Positions 33,853-42,913 of a stretch of 64,000 nucleotides of DNA are shown here, in pieces (position 1 is the first letter of the stretch; every line of letters starts with the position of its first letter). The DNA comes from Marisediminitalea oceani. Lineage in GTDB: Bacteria > Pseudomonadota > Gammaproteobacteria > Enterobacterales > Alteromonadaceae. The stretch covers positions 62,001-126,000 of the forward strand of contig NZ_RCUA01000012.1 in assembly GCF_003731635.1 (NCBI RefSeq), written 5' to 3'. A model generated the notes under the pieces. That model saw only the letters and a list, made by a program, of their open reading frames with translations. It was not told where the DNA came from and did not search any database. The position numbers and the translations under genes are program-made.

Positions 33853-35391
33853 TTGGGCTTATTTGCATCTATCAAAAGCAAACTAACCTTTATTAGCCAG
33901 CGTTATGGCAGAACGCTAACGCTATTGGCGGTGGTGTTGTTTTTAACGTTCGACTTTATTGCCCTCTCGCTCAATGTCTGGCTGTCTTATCGCATTGAAG
34001 CGGCCGCCATCAATATCAACCTTTCCGGCAGGCAGCGGATGCTGAGTCAGCGGCTGGTGAAAAACCTGCTGATGATGGAAAACGCCTACACTAACGAAGA
34101 AGTGTACAGTGCTGCGCTGGCAGAACTCAGGGAAACCTATAAGCGTTTCGACCTTACTCTCGATAGCTTCCATCGTGGTGGGCGAACACTTTCGGCCGAG
34201 AACAATGTTATTGAAGTAGCTCCCCTAACTAGCGCTGCTACCACCCAAATAGTGCAGCAGGCGTTACTGGAGTGGTCACCGCTAAGACAAAAAGTCAGGC
34301 AACTGATTGGCCGCGAGTATGACCAGTTACTTCTGCAGCAAGCCATCGATGTGGCACAGCGGAAGAACCTCAGCTTACTCGATTTAATGAATAAGCTGAC
34401 TGTTGAGCTTGAGCACGAAACCCAGGCAGAAGCCATGTCGATTCGCTTTTATCAGGGACTGGCTTTTTTCCTGGCCATTATTAACTTTTCCCTGGCAATT
34501 TTGATGTACCGACTGCGAGTGCGTAAGGCAAACCACTCACTGGATTTTGTGGGCAACATAATGAATCAGGTTGCAGCCGGTATTTTGGTGGCCGATGAAA
34601 GCGGTAAGATTATCAGGGCCAACAAGCTCGTGGAAAATATGACCGGTTACCTTATGACTGAGCTGCAAGGCCGCAGAGTAAATTCGATACTGTATGAGCA
34701 TGAAGGCGAAATGTATGGTGTACGAAAGGTAGGCGAACAGTATCATTGTCAGGTAGAAGTCAGCCAGGTTTTGATCGGCAACCGTCCGGCAACTGTGTAC
34801 ACCATTATTGATGACAGCCAGCAACAAGCCCAGCAGCAGGAACTTACGTTGCTGGCTTATCACGATCAGTTAACGGATTTACCCAATCGCCACCTGTTTA
34901 ATGACCGCTTGTCGGTAGAAATAAAACACGCCCTGCGCCGCAATGAAAAAATCGCCCTGTTGTTTATCGACCTCAACGGATTTAAAGGCGTTAACGACCG
35001 CTATGGTCATAAGTTTGGGGATTTATTGCTGGGGCGTGTTGCCGTCAGAATGAAGCAAACTGTGAGGGATTCCGACACGGTGGCAAGGCTTGGCGGTGAT
35101 GAGTTTACGCTGCTGATCACTGATATACACTCTTATGATATGTGTAAGACGCTGGTGGACAAAGTTATGGATGCGATTTGTAAACCGTACCTTATTCAGG
35201 AGGTGCTGGTTGAGGTAGGTGCCAGCATCGGTGTGGCCTGTTTTCCTGACGATGCGACCAATGAGCAGGAACTGTTGAGTCTGGCGGATAAAGCCATGTA
35301 TAGTTCTAAAGCCACTGGCGAAAGTTGTATTACCTTCGCCAGTGACTGGCTGTCTTATAAACCCGAAAAACTTCAGGTGGATCAAAACTGA
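33853..35391 (+). CDS. Membrane diguanylate cyclase with PilJ-type sensor and PAS domain
   Basis: A 512-residue c-di-GMP synthase. It has TM helices at about 22-42 and 202-220 flanking a periplasmic PilJ-like domain (LSGRQRMLSQRLVKNLLM, residues 57-74 type). A PAS domain (230-325) and GGDEF domain (335-505) follow. The active site GGDEF is intact at 414-418, and the inhibitory I-site RxxD is R405-D408, 5 residues before it. It starts with TTG at 33853. Convergent with the cyclophilin gene, with 10 bp of tail overlap. Probably raises c-di-GMP in response to an envelope signal. Confidence 0.9.
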   Translation: MGLFASIKSKLTFISQRYGRTLTLLAVVLFLTFDFIALSLNVWLSYRIEAAAININLSGRQRMLSQRLVKNLLMMENAYTNEEVYSAALAELRETYKRFDLTLDSFHRGGRTLSAENNVIEVAPLTSAATTQIVQQALLEWSPLRQKVRQLIGREYDQLLLQQAIDVAQRKNLSLLDLMNKLTVELEHETQAEAMSIRFYQGLAFFLAIINFSLAILMYRLRVRKANHSLDFVGNIMNQVAAGILVADESGKIIRANKLVENMTGYLMTELQGRRVNSILYEHEGEMYGVRKVGEQYHCQVEVSQVLIGNRPATVYTIIDDSQQQAQQQELTLLAYHDQLTDLPNRHLFNDRLSVEIKHALRRNEKIALLFIDLNGFKGVNDRYGHKFGDLLLGRVAVRMKQTVRDSDTVARLGGDEFTLLITDIHSYDMCKTLVDKVMDAICKPYLIQEVLVEVGASIGVACFPDDATNEQELLSLADKAMYSSKATGESCITFASDWLSYKPEKLQVDQN

Positions 35392-35987
35392 GGTGGCAGC
35401 AGCTCTACTTTATTGATGATAATTGGCTCTACCGGTGCATCGGCAAAACCAATGGTCGCTTTATATTCGGTTTCTACTTCGCCCATGGCATCAACCACTT
35501 CATAGCCTTCCACTACGGCTCCAAAGACCGCATAGCCCCATGAACTGCCCGGGTCGAGATTATCGTTTTCATCCAGATTAAAGAAAAACTGACGGGTTGC
35601 GGTATGCGGGTCGTTCTGGCGGGCCATGGCTACCGAGTACATGGTATTTTTCAGGCCGTTGCCTGACTCGTTAAAGATGGCCGGATAAGACGATTTCTCT
35701 TCGTAATCCACTGTGTAACCACCGCCCTGAACGATATAACCTGGGATAATGCGCTGGAAAATGGTGCCTTCGAAACTTCGCTTATCTACATAACGCAGAA
35801 AGTTGTTTACTGTGATGGGCGCACGGCGACGATCCAGCTCGATGACAATATCACCCATGGTGGTTTCCAGCTTAACCCGTGGGTAGTAATTATCAGGTTG
35901 GATTTGAGAGCCGTCATCCGCCTCTTTTTTGGCGGCCTGAGCAGACACAGTAAAAATCAGCAGTGAAAATAGCAGAGCTCTTAGCAT
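35382..35987 (-). CDS. Cyclophilin-type peptidyl-prolyl isomerase, exported
   Basis: A 201-residue secreted PPIase. The signal peptide is MLRALLFSLLIFTVSAQA; the cyclophilin core begins VKLETTMGDIVIELD and includes the catalytic run FQRIIPGYIVQGGGY and MARQNDPHTATRQFFFNL. The C-terminal GAVVEGYEVVDAMG fits the family. It probably folds proline-containing envelope proteins in the periplasm. The ATG is 9 bp after the rlmG stop on the same strand, so rlmG-ppi may be co-transcribed; the 3' end overlaps the DGC gene by 10 bp. Confidence 0.93.
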   Translation of the reverse strand: MLRALLFSLLIFTVSAQAAKKEADDGSQIQPDNYYPRVKLETTMGDIVIELDRRRAPITVNNFLRYVDKRSFEGTIFQRIIPGYIVQGGGYTVDYEEKSSYPAIFNESGNGLKNTMYSVAMARQNDPHTATRQFFFNLDENDNLDPGSSWGYAVFGAVVEGYEVVDAMGEVETEYKATIGFADAPVEPIIINKVELLPPQF

Positions 35988-35996
35988 GGGTTATCC

Positions 35997-37163
35997 TTAT
36001 CGTTTTGCAGCACTAAAAATAACAAACTTGTTCTGACTGGCAAGGGTAGTAACGCCGCCAAACAAGCGTTTAAGGGTATGGTAATAATCCAGATGCCGGT
36101 TGGCTACCACAATCAGATGACCGCCTTTGTCCAGCAGTTCATAAGCGTCATGAAACATCTGCCAGGCAATATGGTCAGTAATGGTATTTTGCTGGTGAAA
36201 CGGCGGGTTACACAGCACTTTGGTAAAGCTGGGGCGGGCTGGCTGGTCGAGTAAGGATTCCAGACAGTTACTGGCTATAAAACGGCACTGGCCAATCTGT
36301 TCCGGGAAATTGCTTTCAACATTCAGGCGGGCCGAAGCAATCGCCATGTATGACTCATCCACAAAGGTGACCTTAGCGTTTGGTGCCATACTCAGTGCGT
36401 TAAGCCCTAATACACCGTTACCGCAGCCGAGGTCGAGCAGGTTGTCATGGTCGCTGACCTGCATATGCTCGAGTAGAAAACGCGCACCGATATCCAGCGA
36501 CTGGCGGGAAAACACGTTGGCATGATTGGCGATCTGCACCGTTTGGCCATTGGGGAGTCGGCAAGGCCACACTGTGGGGTACGGATTTTTAATTTCGCGG
36601 CTGAGCACTTCGGGATCCGGCTGACAAAAAATCAGGCGGGATTTCTTTTTCGCCAGTGACGTTTTAGTGGGGCCAATAAGCTTTTCAAACAACGCCAGCA
36701 CAGAGCGAGTCACGGTTTTTACTTTTGCCCCGGCGACGATAACGGTTTGCGGGCCGGCCACTTTGCGCAGCGCCAGTAACTGACTTTCCAGTAGTGCCAG
36801 GGTACGGGGGATTTTGAGGATAACCAGTGCCGGTGAGTTAGGTAAAGGCGCGAGGCAGTCCTGCATAGTTACTGCGGGCAGTTGGTTGGTTGCCAGGTTT
36901 TCAGTAAAGGAAAGTTCGGCAATCTTTGAGTCAGACACCCACACCGGCTGTTCTTCAGCAAACCGACATCCCAGCGCACCGAAATCATCGTTAAATACTA
37001 TCCACGGCTGCTGGCTGCCTGATAACGCCGGTAACTCCTGCGCGATATGCTCTATGAGCAGTTCGTCAGCGCTGTCCCAGGCCTGCAGACTCTTGTGCTG
37101 ATGTTTAGCCGGATAGCGGATCAGCGTCAATGTGCGGTCAGATAGTGTAAACTCTGTGTTCAT
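35997..37163 (-). CDS. rlmG: 23S rRNA m2G1835 methyltransferase RlmG
   Basis: A 388-residue RsmC/RlmG-type guanine N2-methyltransferase. The C-terminal SAM domain has LLDLGCGNGVLGL (motif I) and the catalytic NPPF (N319-F322). The N-terminal domain is the inactive duplicate. The ATG at 37163 gives MNTEFTLSDRTLTLIRYPAKHQHKSLQAWD..., which matches the RlmG start pattern; an earlier frame start at 37298 would add a 45-residue tail with no counterpart. It is divergent from the alkB-like gene with 29 bp between the starts. Confidence 0.9.
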   Translation of the reverse strand: MNTEFTLSDRTLTLIRYPAKHQHKSLQAWDSADELLIEHIAQELPALSGSQQPWIVFNDDFGALGCRFAEEQPVWVSDSKIAELSFTENLATNQLPAVTMQDCLAPLPNSPALVILKIPRTLALLESQLLALRKVAGPQTVIVAGAKVKTVTRSVLALFEKLIGPTKTSLAKKKSRLIFCQPDPEVLSREIKNPYPTVWPCRLPNGQTVQIANHANVFSRQSLDIGARFLLEHMQVSDHDNLLDLGCGNGVLGLNALSMAPNAKVTFVDESYMAIASARLNVESNFPEQIGQCRFIASNCLESLLDQPARPSFTKVLCNPPFHQQNTITDHIAWQMFHDAYELLDKGGHLIVVANRHLDYYHTLKRLFGGVTTLASQNKFVIFSAAKR

Positions 37164-37192
37164 GATGTGTGGTTTGCCCGGTGTTATCGATA

Positions 37193-37834
37193 ATGCAATA
37201 TAATTTATTTGCCAGTCAGGCGGCGGCATTAGCGCCTGTGTCACTGCCCGATGCCGATATTCGTTATCAGTCTGACTGGCTATCGCCAATGCAGGCACAA
37301 GACCTGTACCTTCAACTCCAGCAGGAATTACCCTGGCGGCAGGATACTATCAAATTGTACGGCCGAGAGGTAAAAATTCCACGTTTACAATCGTGGCACG
37401 GCGCCCCGCATTGTGAATATACCTATTCCAATTTACGCATGCCACCGCATCCCATGACAGCCAGTTTAACGCAATTGCAGCAACGACTGAGCGCAGAACT
37501 GAATACGCCGTTTAATTGTGTTTTGGCCAACTGGTACCGCGATGGCAATGATGGAATGGGAATGCACGCCGATGATGAACCCGAAGTCGGCCCGCGCCCG
37601 GTGATAGCGTCAATCTCACTGGGCAGCATCCGGCGCTTTAGTTTTAAGCATTTGCGCAGCGGCGAGCGCAGCGAACTCATGCTGGAGCCCGGCAGCCTGT
37701 TGGTGATGGCTGGCGATACGCAGCATCACTATCATCACGGACTCAGCAAGACGCGCAAACCTATCGGTGGTAGAATTAATCTAACCTTTCGATATATTCC
37801 CGGGGCTGAAAACTCCGATGCAGGTGAGCCATAA
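37193..37834 (+). CDS. AlkB-like 2-oxoglutarate/Fe(II) dioxygenase
   Basis: A 213-residue nucleic-acid dealkylation-type dioxygenase. Iron ligands are H125 and D127 in MHADDE, and H182 in the HHG of QHHYHHGLSK. Downstream Arg in GGRINLTFRY binds 2-oxoglutarate. The ANWYRDGNDGMGMHAD stretch is typical of the ALKBH2/3-like bacterial group, which repairs 1-methyladenine or 3-methylcytosine. The ATG at 37193 is preferred over a GTG at 37169. It is divergent from rlmG and immediately followed by bolA. Confidence 0.9.
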   Translation: MQYNLFASQAAALAPVSLPDADIRYQSDWLSPMQAQDLYLQLQQELPWRQDTIKLYGREVKIPRLQSWHGAPHCEYTYSNLRMPPHPMTASLTQLQQRLSAELNTPFNCVLANWYRDGNDGMGMHADDEPEVGPRPVIASISLGSIRRFSFKHLRSGERSELMLEPGSLLVMAGDTQHHYHHGLSKTRKPIGGRINLTFRYIPGAENSDAGEP

Positions 37835-38155
37835 ATGATGCAGGTAAAACCCTTTATAGAGCAGCAATTAACTAATGAACTCGCACCACAGTACCTTGAA
37901 GTGCTGGATGAAAGTTACATGCATAATGTGCCGGATGGCGCGCAAAGTCACTTTAAGGTTACCGTTGTCAGTGAGGCCTTCGAGGGACTTCGCCTCATTG
38001 CCCGTCACCGTCAGGTGAATGCGCTGGTGGCTGAAGCACTGGCAGGGCCGGTACACGCCCTGGCTCTGCACACTTATACCCCGGCCGAATGGCAAAAGCG
38101 TAATCAGACCTCGGCAGATTCGCCTGCTTGTCTGGGCGGCAGCAAACTCGGCTGA
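37835..38155 (+). CDS. bolA: BolA-family protein
   Basis: A 106-residue BolA protein with the fold's key elements: MHNVPDGAQSHFKVTVVSEAF (S-H-F-K strand), then the helix LIARHRQVNALVAEALAGPVHALALHTYTPAEW. The family binds iron-sulfur clusters with monothiol glutaredoxins and affects morphology. Start ATG at 37835 directly follows the alkB-like stop; an ATG at 37838 is equally possible. It converges with the AEC transporter gene. Its link to the alkB-like gene is by neighbourhood only. Confidence 0.92.
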   Translation: MMQVKPFIEQQLTNELAPQYLEVLDESYMHNVPDGAQSHFKVTVVSEAFEGLRLIARHRQVNALVAEALAGPVHALALHTYTPAEWQKRNQTSADSPACLGGSKLG

Positions 38156-38177
38156 CTACCGTTAAGCGTATTAACGA

Positions 38178-39122
38178 TTAAAGCAGCCCCTGACCAGACA
38201 GAAAATCGAACGCCGCAATCGTCAGGGGCAATGATAATACCGTGGTGATGGCGATGATGCTGGCCGCCAGTCGGTAATCCCCGCCAAGCGTGCGTACCAT
38301 AACGTAACTGGCAGCGGCAGTGGGTGCGATAGTCATTAGTAAAACAATGCCCAAAGGCATACCGCGCAGCCCGGCAGCATAGGCTACTCCCACCATCACA
38401 GCCGGATAAAACACGCATTTACTCAACGAACTAAGACTAATATTAAACCAGTCTGCACTGAATGAGCGGAACTGCAACGAGGCCCCGGTACACAGCAGGG
38501 CCAGCGGTAAGGTAAGTTGCGCGAAGTATTCACCGGTGGTGGTTAGCAATACAGGCAGACGCCAGTCGAAATATGAGAACGGTAATGCAATAACAATGGC
38601 TATTATTAGCGGGTTTTTCACAATGCCTTTAACCTGTGAGGTAAGTGAGCGCTTGCCTTCCTGGTAGAAATTGAGAATGAATACCGATAATACATTAAAC
38701 AAAATAGTGACCATGCCCAGATAAACTGAGGCTGCCGCCAGGCCATCATTGCCGTAGGTCTGTGCACAGTAGGCCAGACCAATAATCCCCATATTGGCCC
38801 TGAAGCCGCCCTGGGTGACTACCCCGGTTGCCTGGCGATTCGGTACCATCAGATGACTGGCTAACATCAGCACCAGAAAATAGCCCAGCGTACCGGTTAA
38901 GCCGGTAATGATAAGCACCGGATTCGCCGCTTTACTGAAATCAGCCTGACTGATGGAGATAAACAGTAAGGCTGGCAGGGCCACGGTGAAAACCAGTTTT
39001 GAGCCGCTAGCCACAAACTCATCATTAATGAGTTTGGCGCGCAGTAATACATTTCCCATGATAAGTAAAACGAGGACCGGGCCAATAACAGTAATGGCAA
39101 AATCAAAGGTGGATGCTTGCAT
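38178..39122 (-). CDS. AEC-family transporter (auxin efflux carrier type)
   Basis: A 314-residue integral membrane protein with about ten hydrophobic helices in two halves, typical of the AEC family that exports organic acids or auxin-like compounds. The first helix (FDFAITVIGPVLVLLIMGNVLLRA) and the GG(F)RANMGIIGLA motif are conserved. The ATG at 39122 is used because a frame start at 39182 (MVVCCCFK...) adds an unlikely N-terminal tail. The substrate is not predictable. It ends near bolA. Confidence 0.85.
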   Translation of the reverse strand: MQASTFDFAITVIGPVLVLLIMGNVLLRAKLINDEFVASGSKLVFTVALPALLFISISQADFSKAANPVLIITGLTGTLGYFLVLMLASHLMVPNRQATGVVTQGGFRANMGIIGLAYCAQTYGNDGLAAASVYLGMVTILFNVLSVFILNFYQEGKRSLTSQVKGIVKNPLIIAIVIALPFSYFDWRLPVLLTTTGEYFAQLTLPLALLCTGASLQFRSFSADWFNISLSSLSKCVFYPAVMVGVAYAAGLRGMPLGIVLLMTIAPTAAASYVMVRTLGGDYRLAASIIAITTVLSLPLTIAAFDFLSGQGLL

Positions 39123-39244
39123 AGCGGTTGAGAACCCCGAGAAGGCAGTGAAAGCGATTTTGAAACAACAGCATACCACCAATTAGCGGGCACCGGGCAA
39201 GGTTAATGCATTAATCCTTGCATCAGGTTGTGAAAAAGTGAAAG

Positions 39245-39275
39245 AGCTACAGCTCCGCAGCTGAGCTTTGTAGCT
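39245..39275 (-). terminator. Rho-independent terminator-like hairpin
   Basis: AGCTACAGCTC (39245-39255) pairs with GAGC-TT-TGTAGCT (39263-39275), with a 2-nt bulge. On the minus strand it is followed by a U-rich stretch (CTTTCACTTTTTC) and lies 3' of the 2-TM protein gene. Confidence 0.6.
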
Positions 39276-39329
39276 GAACGCTTTTTACGCGAATGTATGA
39301 ATCTGGTATCGAAGCAGTAACAGCCAAAA

Positions 39330-39668
39330 TTACTCAGATGTCGCAGAGGGTGACTCTGTTGCGAGTACTTCCTGTAGTCCTTTCTGCATAAGTGCGGTGC
39401 GGCGTTGATTAATCATTTGCCGGGAGATAATTAGGCCAAGCAATAATGCAGCTATGGGCAGCCAGCTGCCGTAACCAAAAAACGAATACAAAATACCACC
39501 CAGGCCAAAAATCATAAATACCGGTAACAGCCAGCAATACATTTGGAACAGGCGTTTTGCCGGGGGATTGAAACTGGTGTCGCGGGCTTTCTCCAGCAAG
39601 GTAAACTGCTCATGACGTTCGCGATCGGCGATTTCCGGGAATTGGTCGATGTATTCTTTAATATCCAT
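39330..39668 (-). CDS. Small two-helix membrane protein, unknown
   Basis: Not recognised. The 112-residue product has two hydrophobic segments (LFQMYCWLLPVFMIFGLGGILYSFF and LPIAALLLGLIISRQ) and charged termini. The ATG at 39668 (MDIKEYID...) is preferred, as the longer frame start at 39728 adds a hydrophilic tail overlapping the TetR gene's end. It lies 62 bp downstream of the TetR-type gene on the same strand and has the hairpin at 39245 behind it. Confidence 0.6.
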   Translation of the reverse strand: MDIKEYIDQFPEIADRERHEQFTLLEKARDTSFNPPAKRLFQMYCWLLPVFMIFGLGGILYSFFGYGSWLPIAALLLGLIISRQMINQRRTALMQKGLQEVLATESPSATSE

Positions 39669-39730
39669 AACTGACGTTTCGACGTTATTTTTGCTGCAAA
39701 GTGTAGGCGCAGCGAATTCACAATGCAATC

Positions 39731-40345
39731 CTACGGCAGGCGAACCGGATTCATTAAGATATCCACGGCTTCAGAAACCCACCCAGCAATAGTGTTCTGG
39801 TCGGGGATAAAATCCGGATGCAGCAAACAATACATCTGCGATTTACCCCGCAAAACAGTAATAAAATTGGTCGCCAGACGCAGCGGCTCGCAACCGTTAT
39901 CAGCCAGCTCATGTTTTTGCAGGGCACGGTTAACTGCTTCAGCTATCACCGGCAGGATACTGGCGGGCCCGGCATCGTAAAAAGTTTTCGCAAGCCCCGG
40001 GAAGCGTGGCGCTTCGGCAACCATGGCGCGAAATAAGGCCTGATTCTCTGGTGCCAGTAATAAGGTTAAGTACGCTTCACCAATACGAAACAGCGATTCT
40101 GAAAAATGTGTATCGGGCAAACTAATGGCTCTGACCTGTTCAATAAAGAGTTTGCACCGGGTATTCACCACCGAGGCAAATAAACTCTCTTTGGTGGGAA
40201 AGTGATTGTATAAGGTGGCTTTGGAAACGCCGGCTTTTTTCTGGATCAGATCGGTAGTGGCGCCATTGTAACCGTACTGCAGAAAATAATGACAAGCCGC
40301 TTTGATTATGGCCTGAGTCTTTTGCTGTTTGTTATTGAGAGACAT
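39731..40345 (-). CDS. TetR-family transcriptional regulator
   Basis: A 204-residue TetR regulator with the N-terminal HTH (residues 8-55: TQAIIKAACHYFLQYGYNGATTDLIQKKAGVSKATLYNHFPTKESLF). The rest is a helical ligand domain. The C-terminal region resembles AefR-like regulators (MALRA-type: ALFRAMVAEAPRFPGLA). It is divergent from the SulP transporter with about 190 bp between, a likely target. No good palindrome could be fixed in that gap. Confidence 0.9.
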   Translation of the reverse strand: MSLNNKQQKTQAIIKAACHYFLQYGYNGATTDLIQKKAGVSKATLYNHFPTKESLFASVVNTRCKLFIEQVRAISLPDTHFSESLFRIGEAYLTLLLAPENQALFRAMVAEAPRFPGLAKTFYDAGPASILPVIAEAVNRALQKHELADNGCEPLRLATNFITVLRGKSQMYCLLHPDFIPDQNTIAGWVSEAVDILMNPVRLP

Positions 40346-40536
40346 GAAGTTTTTACTATCTGAGGTGTTAACGACTATGGTAACTGCTTACCCGGCCCAG
40401 ACAATGTTGTACGGGGCAGCTTTGACAGCGTTTATCGCATCGGGCGGCAGATTTTTACAAACTGTTAAAGGACAAACGAGCCTGGTAATGGTAGGATCGC
40501 CGACCGATTTTTAACCACCTCAGTGCTGAGATAGTA

Positions 40537-42102
40537 ATGTTTGATATCATCACGAGTAAAGAAAGTAACGTAAAGAATGACGTGCTCTCAGGAATAACCG
40601 TTGCCCTGGCATTGGTTCCCGAAGCCGTTGCTTTTGCATTTGTTGCCGGCGTTGAGCCGATGATAGGCCTTTATGCGGCCTTTATGATGGGGCTGATTAC
40701 CTCTGCCATTGGTGGCCGTCCTGGCATGATTTCCGGTGCAACCGGCGCGATGGCAGTTGTTATGGTTGCCCTGGTCGCTGAACACGGCGTCCAATATCTG
40801 TTTGCCGCAGTGTTATTGGCCGGTTTGTTGCAAATATTGTGCGGTGTATTTCGCTTAGGGAAGTTTATTCGGCTGGTGCCTTACCCGGTAATGCTGGGCT
40901 TTGTGAACGGGCTGGCTATTGTGATTTTCCTGGCCCAGTTGGGGCAGTTTAAAGTCACTGGCGCGCTGGGTACCCAGGAGTGGATGAGCGGTACTATGCT
41001 CTATATCATGCTGGGGTTGGTAGCATTAACCATGGCAATCATCTACTTATTGCCAAAACTGACCAAAGCAGTCCCCGCATCGCTGGCGGCGATTATCACT
41101 ATTACATTGTTAGTGCACGGGCTGGATCTGGAAGCCCGCACGGTTATCGACTTCGTGCGCGACATGCTGCCGGTTGATCAACGCGACAGCGCCACCCTTG
41201 CCGGCGAGTTGCCAACGTTTGCTATTCCTATGGTGCCATTTAACTGGAATACGCTGATGATTATCTTACCAACCTCGGTCATTTTGTGTCTGGTGGGTCT
41301 GATTGAGTCACTGTTAACCCTCACTCTGATTGATGAAATGACCGACACTCGTGGCCGTGGCAATAAAGAGTGTATTGGTCAGGGTGTTGCTAACACCGTG
41401 AACGGTTTCTTTGGTGGTATGGGTGGTTGTGCCATGATTGGCCAGAGCATGATTAACATTAACTCTGGTGGTCGCGGACGCTTATCAGGCATCACCGCAG
41501 CTGTAGTATTACTGGGCTTTATTTTATTCGCTGCACCGCTGATTGAGATGATCCCGCTGGCAGCACTGGTTGGTGTAATGTTTGTGGTAGTAATAGGCAC
41601 CTTCGAGTGGGCATCGTTCCGCATAATCCGTGGCGTTAACAAGGAAGATGCTTTTGTCTTGTTCCTGGTAACCGCCGTTACCGTTATTGCCGACCTGGCC
41701 ATTGCCGTGGTAGTTGGGGTAATCGTTTCTGCGCTGGTGTTTGCCTGGAAAGCTGCTCGCTACGTTGATTCGAAAACACATATCGATGACGATGGCTGGA
41801 AAGTCTACGAGCTGCGTGGCCCGGTATTCTTTGGTTCCGTAAGTCACTTCAAAGAGCTGTTTGACGTGGCTAATGACCCGGAAGATGTGGTTATCGACTT
41901 TAAGAACAGCCGGATCTGGGATTCATCAGGCATTGATGCGCTGGATGGTCTGGCCGATAAATACGAGCAGGCGGGAAAGAAACTGCATATCCGTCACGTT
42001 AGTCAGGAATGCCAGAGCTTGCTTAACAAGGCCGGTAAATTCGTTGAGATAAACGTTAACGAAGATCCTCGCTACCGTGTAGCAACCGACAAGCTGGCCT
42101 AA
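40537..42102 (+). CDS. SulP/SLC26-family anion transporter with STAS domain
   Basis: A 521-residue transporter with about 12-14 helices and a C-terminal STAS domain (about 415-515: [33 protein letters not shown]). The family signature [37 protein letters not shown] is near the N-terminus. The related SulP proteins take up sulfate, bicarbonate or dicarboxylates, and substrate cannot be read from sequence. It is divergent from the TetR gene and followed by a large palindrome at 42106. Confidence 0.92.
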   Translation: MFDIITSKESNVKNDVLSGITVALALVPEAVAFAFVAGVEPMIGLYAAFMMGLITSAIGGRPGMISGATGAMAVVMVALVAEHGVQYLFAAVLLAGLLQILCGVFRLGKFIRLVPYPVMLGFVNGLAIVIFLAQLGQFKVTGALGTQEWMSGTMLYIMLGLVALTMAIIYLLPKLTKAVPASLAAIITITLLVHGLDLEARTVIDFVRDMLPVDQRDSATLAGELPTFAIPMVPFNWNTLMIILPTSVILCLVGLIESLLTLTLIDEMTDTRGRGNKECIGQGVANTVNGFFGGMGGCAMIGQSMININSGGRGRLSGITAAVVLLGFILFAAPLIEMIPLAALVGVMFVVVIGTFEWASFRIIRGVNKEDAFVLFLVTAVTVIADLAIAVVVGVIVSALVFAWKAARYVDSKTHIDDDGWKVYELRGPVFFGSVSHFKELFDVANDPEDVVIDFKNSRIWDSSGIDALDGLADKYEQAGKKLHIRHVSQECQSLLNKAGKFVEINVNEDPRYRVATDKLA

Positions 42103-42105
42103 AAA

Positions 42106-42147
42106 AATCAAGGGGTCAGAGTAAATTATTACTCTGACCCCTTGATT
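42106..42147. repeat. REP-like perfect palindrome after the SulP gene
   Basis: A 19-bp perfect inverted repeat, left arm AATCAAGGGGTCAGAGTAA (42106-42124), loop ATTA, right arm 42129-42147. It starts 3 bp after the stop. GACCCCTTGATTA recurs directly at 42158-42170, with a shorter CCTTGATTA at 42149-42157. It may act as a terminator; GGGGTCAGAGTAA is a motif I associate with REP-type elements of gammaproteobacteria. Confidence 0.75.
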
Positions 42148-42148
42148 A

Positions 42149-42170
42149 CCTTGATTAGACCCCTTGATTA
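42149..42170. repeat. Direct repeats of the palindrome's right arm
   Basis: CCTTGATTA (42149-42157) and GACCCCTTGATTA (42158-42170) repeat the sequence of the palindrome's right end (42136-42148). This suggests an imperfect duplication of one arm. Confidence 0.6.
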
Positions 42171-42184
42171 GGAGCAAAGTGCTT

Positions 42185-42811
42185 TTAGTCGCGTTTGGCT
42201 GCCAGGTAGTTAAATAGTTCCAGGCGTTCAGTTGGCGTCAGGTCACGGCCAATCTGTACTTTGTATTTACCGTTAACAATGAAGGTAGGCACCGAGCGCA
42301 CTTCGCGGCGGTAGTCTTCTACGACTTTATTGTTTTTGCCCAGCATTGATTTAACGCCAAAGCTTTTAGCCAGCTTATCGAATTTTGCTGAATCCACACC
42401 GTTGATAATAAAGATGTTACGGATGTCTTTCATGTCAGTAATGGTGGCACGTTGTTTATGAATATAGTTAAAGATTGCGGCGCTCAGCTTGTCTTCCTGC
42501 TTCAGTGCTTTTGCGATTAACATACCTGTGGTCACTTCATCCTGCACTTCCTGGCTGGCGTAAGGCATGAAGTTAACGTGTACTTTTTCGAACTTAACAC
42601 CTTCATCCAGCGACTTTTTCAGATCGGCCACGAATGGCTCTGTGCGGTAGCAGTGCGGACACCAGTAGGAGAAAAACTCGACGACTTGTGGCGAGTCACT
42701 TAAAGGCTTATCGATTTCTTCGTAATGTTTACCTTCTTCCCACTTAACAGCGGCAGAGGCCTGTAATGGAATCAGCAATGCTAGTACAACCCACAAAGCA
42801 AACTTCTTCAT
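42185..42811 (-). CDS. dsbA: Thiol:disulfide interchange protein DsbA
   Basis: A 208-residue periplasmic oxidase introducing disulfides into exported proteins. The signal peptide (MKKFALWVVLALLIPLQASAA) precedes the thioredoxin fold with the active-site CPHC (C51-C54, in FSYWCPHCYRTEPF). The cis-Pro loop is RSVPTFIVNG. The helical insertion is of E. coli DsbA size. It reads from 42811 with ATG. The btuB gene lies just upstream of it on the same strand, with a weak hairpin between. Confidence 0.95.
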   Translation of the reverse strand: MKKFALWVVLALLIPLQASAAVKWEEGKHYEEIDKPLSDSPQVVEFFSYWCPHCYRTEPFVADLKKSLDEGVKFEKVHVNFMPYASQEVQDEVTTGMLIAKALKQEDKLSAAIFNYIHKQRATITDMKDIRNIFIINGVDSAKFDKLAKSFGVKSMLGKNNKVVEDYRREVRSVPTFIVNGKYKVQIGRDLTPTERLELFNYLAAKRD

Positions 42812-42869
42812 TCGAGTGTTTTCCTTTCTAATTCAAATAAACATTGAGATTATCATACCGCTACATAAT

Positions 42870-42893
42870 CGCCTAGTCAGTGACGACCAGGCG
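42870..42893 (-). terminator. Weak hairpin after btuB
   Basis: A 9-bp stem CGCCTAGTC / GACCAGGCG with one mismatch, at 42870-42893, between btuB and dsbA. It lacks a good U-tract, so read-through from btuB to dsbA is possible. Confidence 0.35.
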
Positions 42894-42913
42894 AATTAAA
42901 CGGCGATTAACGG

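Noticed and set aside
40329-40514. Open frame of 61 codons between the TetR and SulP genes
   Set aside because: It overlaps the TetR start, lacks a good ribosome-binding site and sits in the divergent promoter region.
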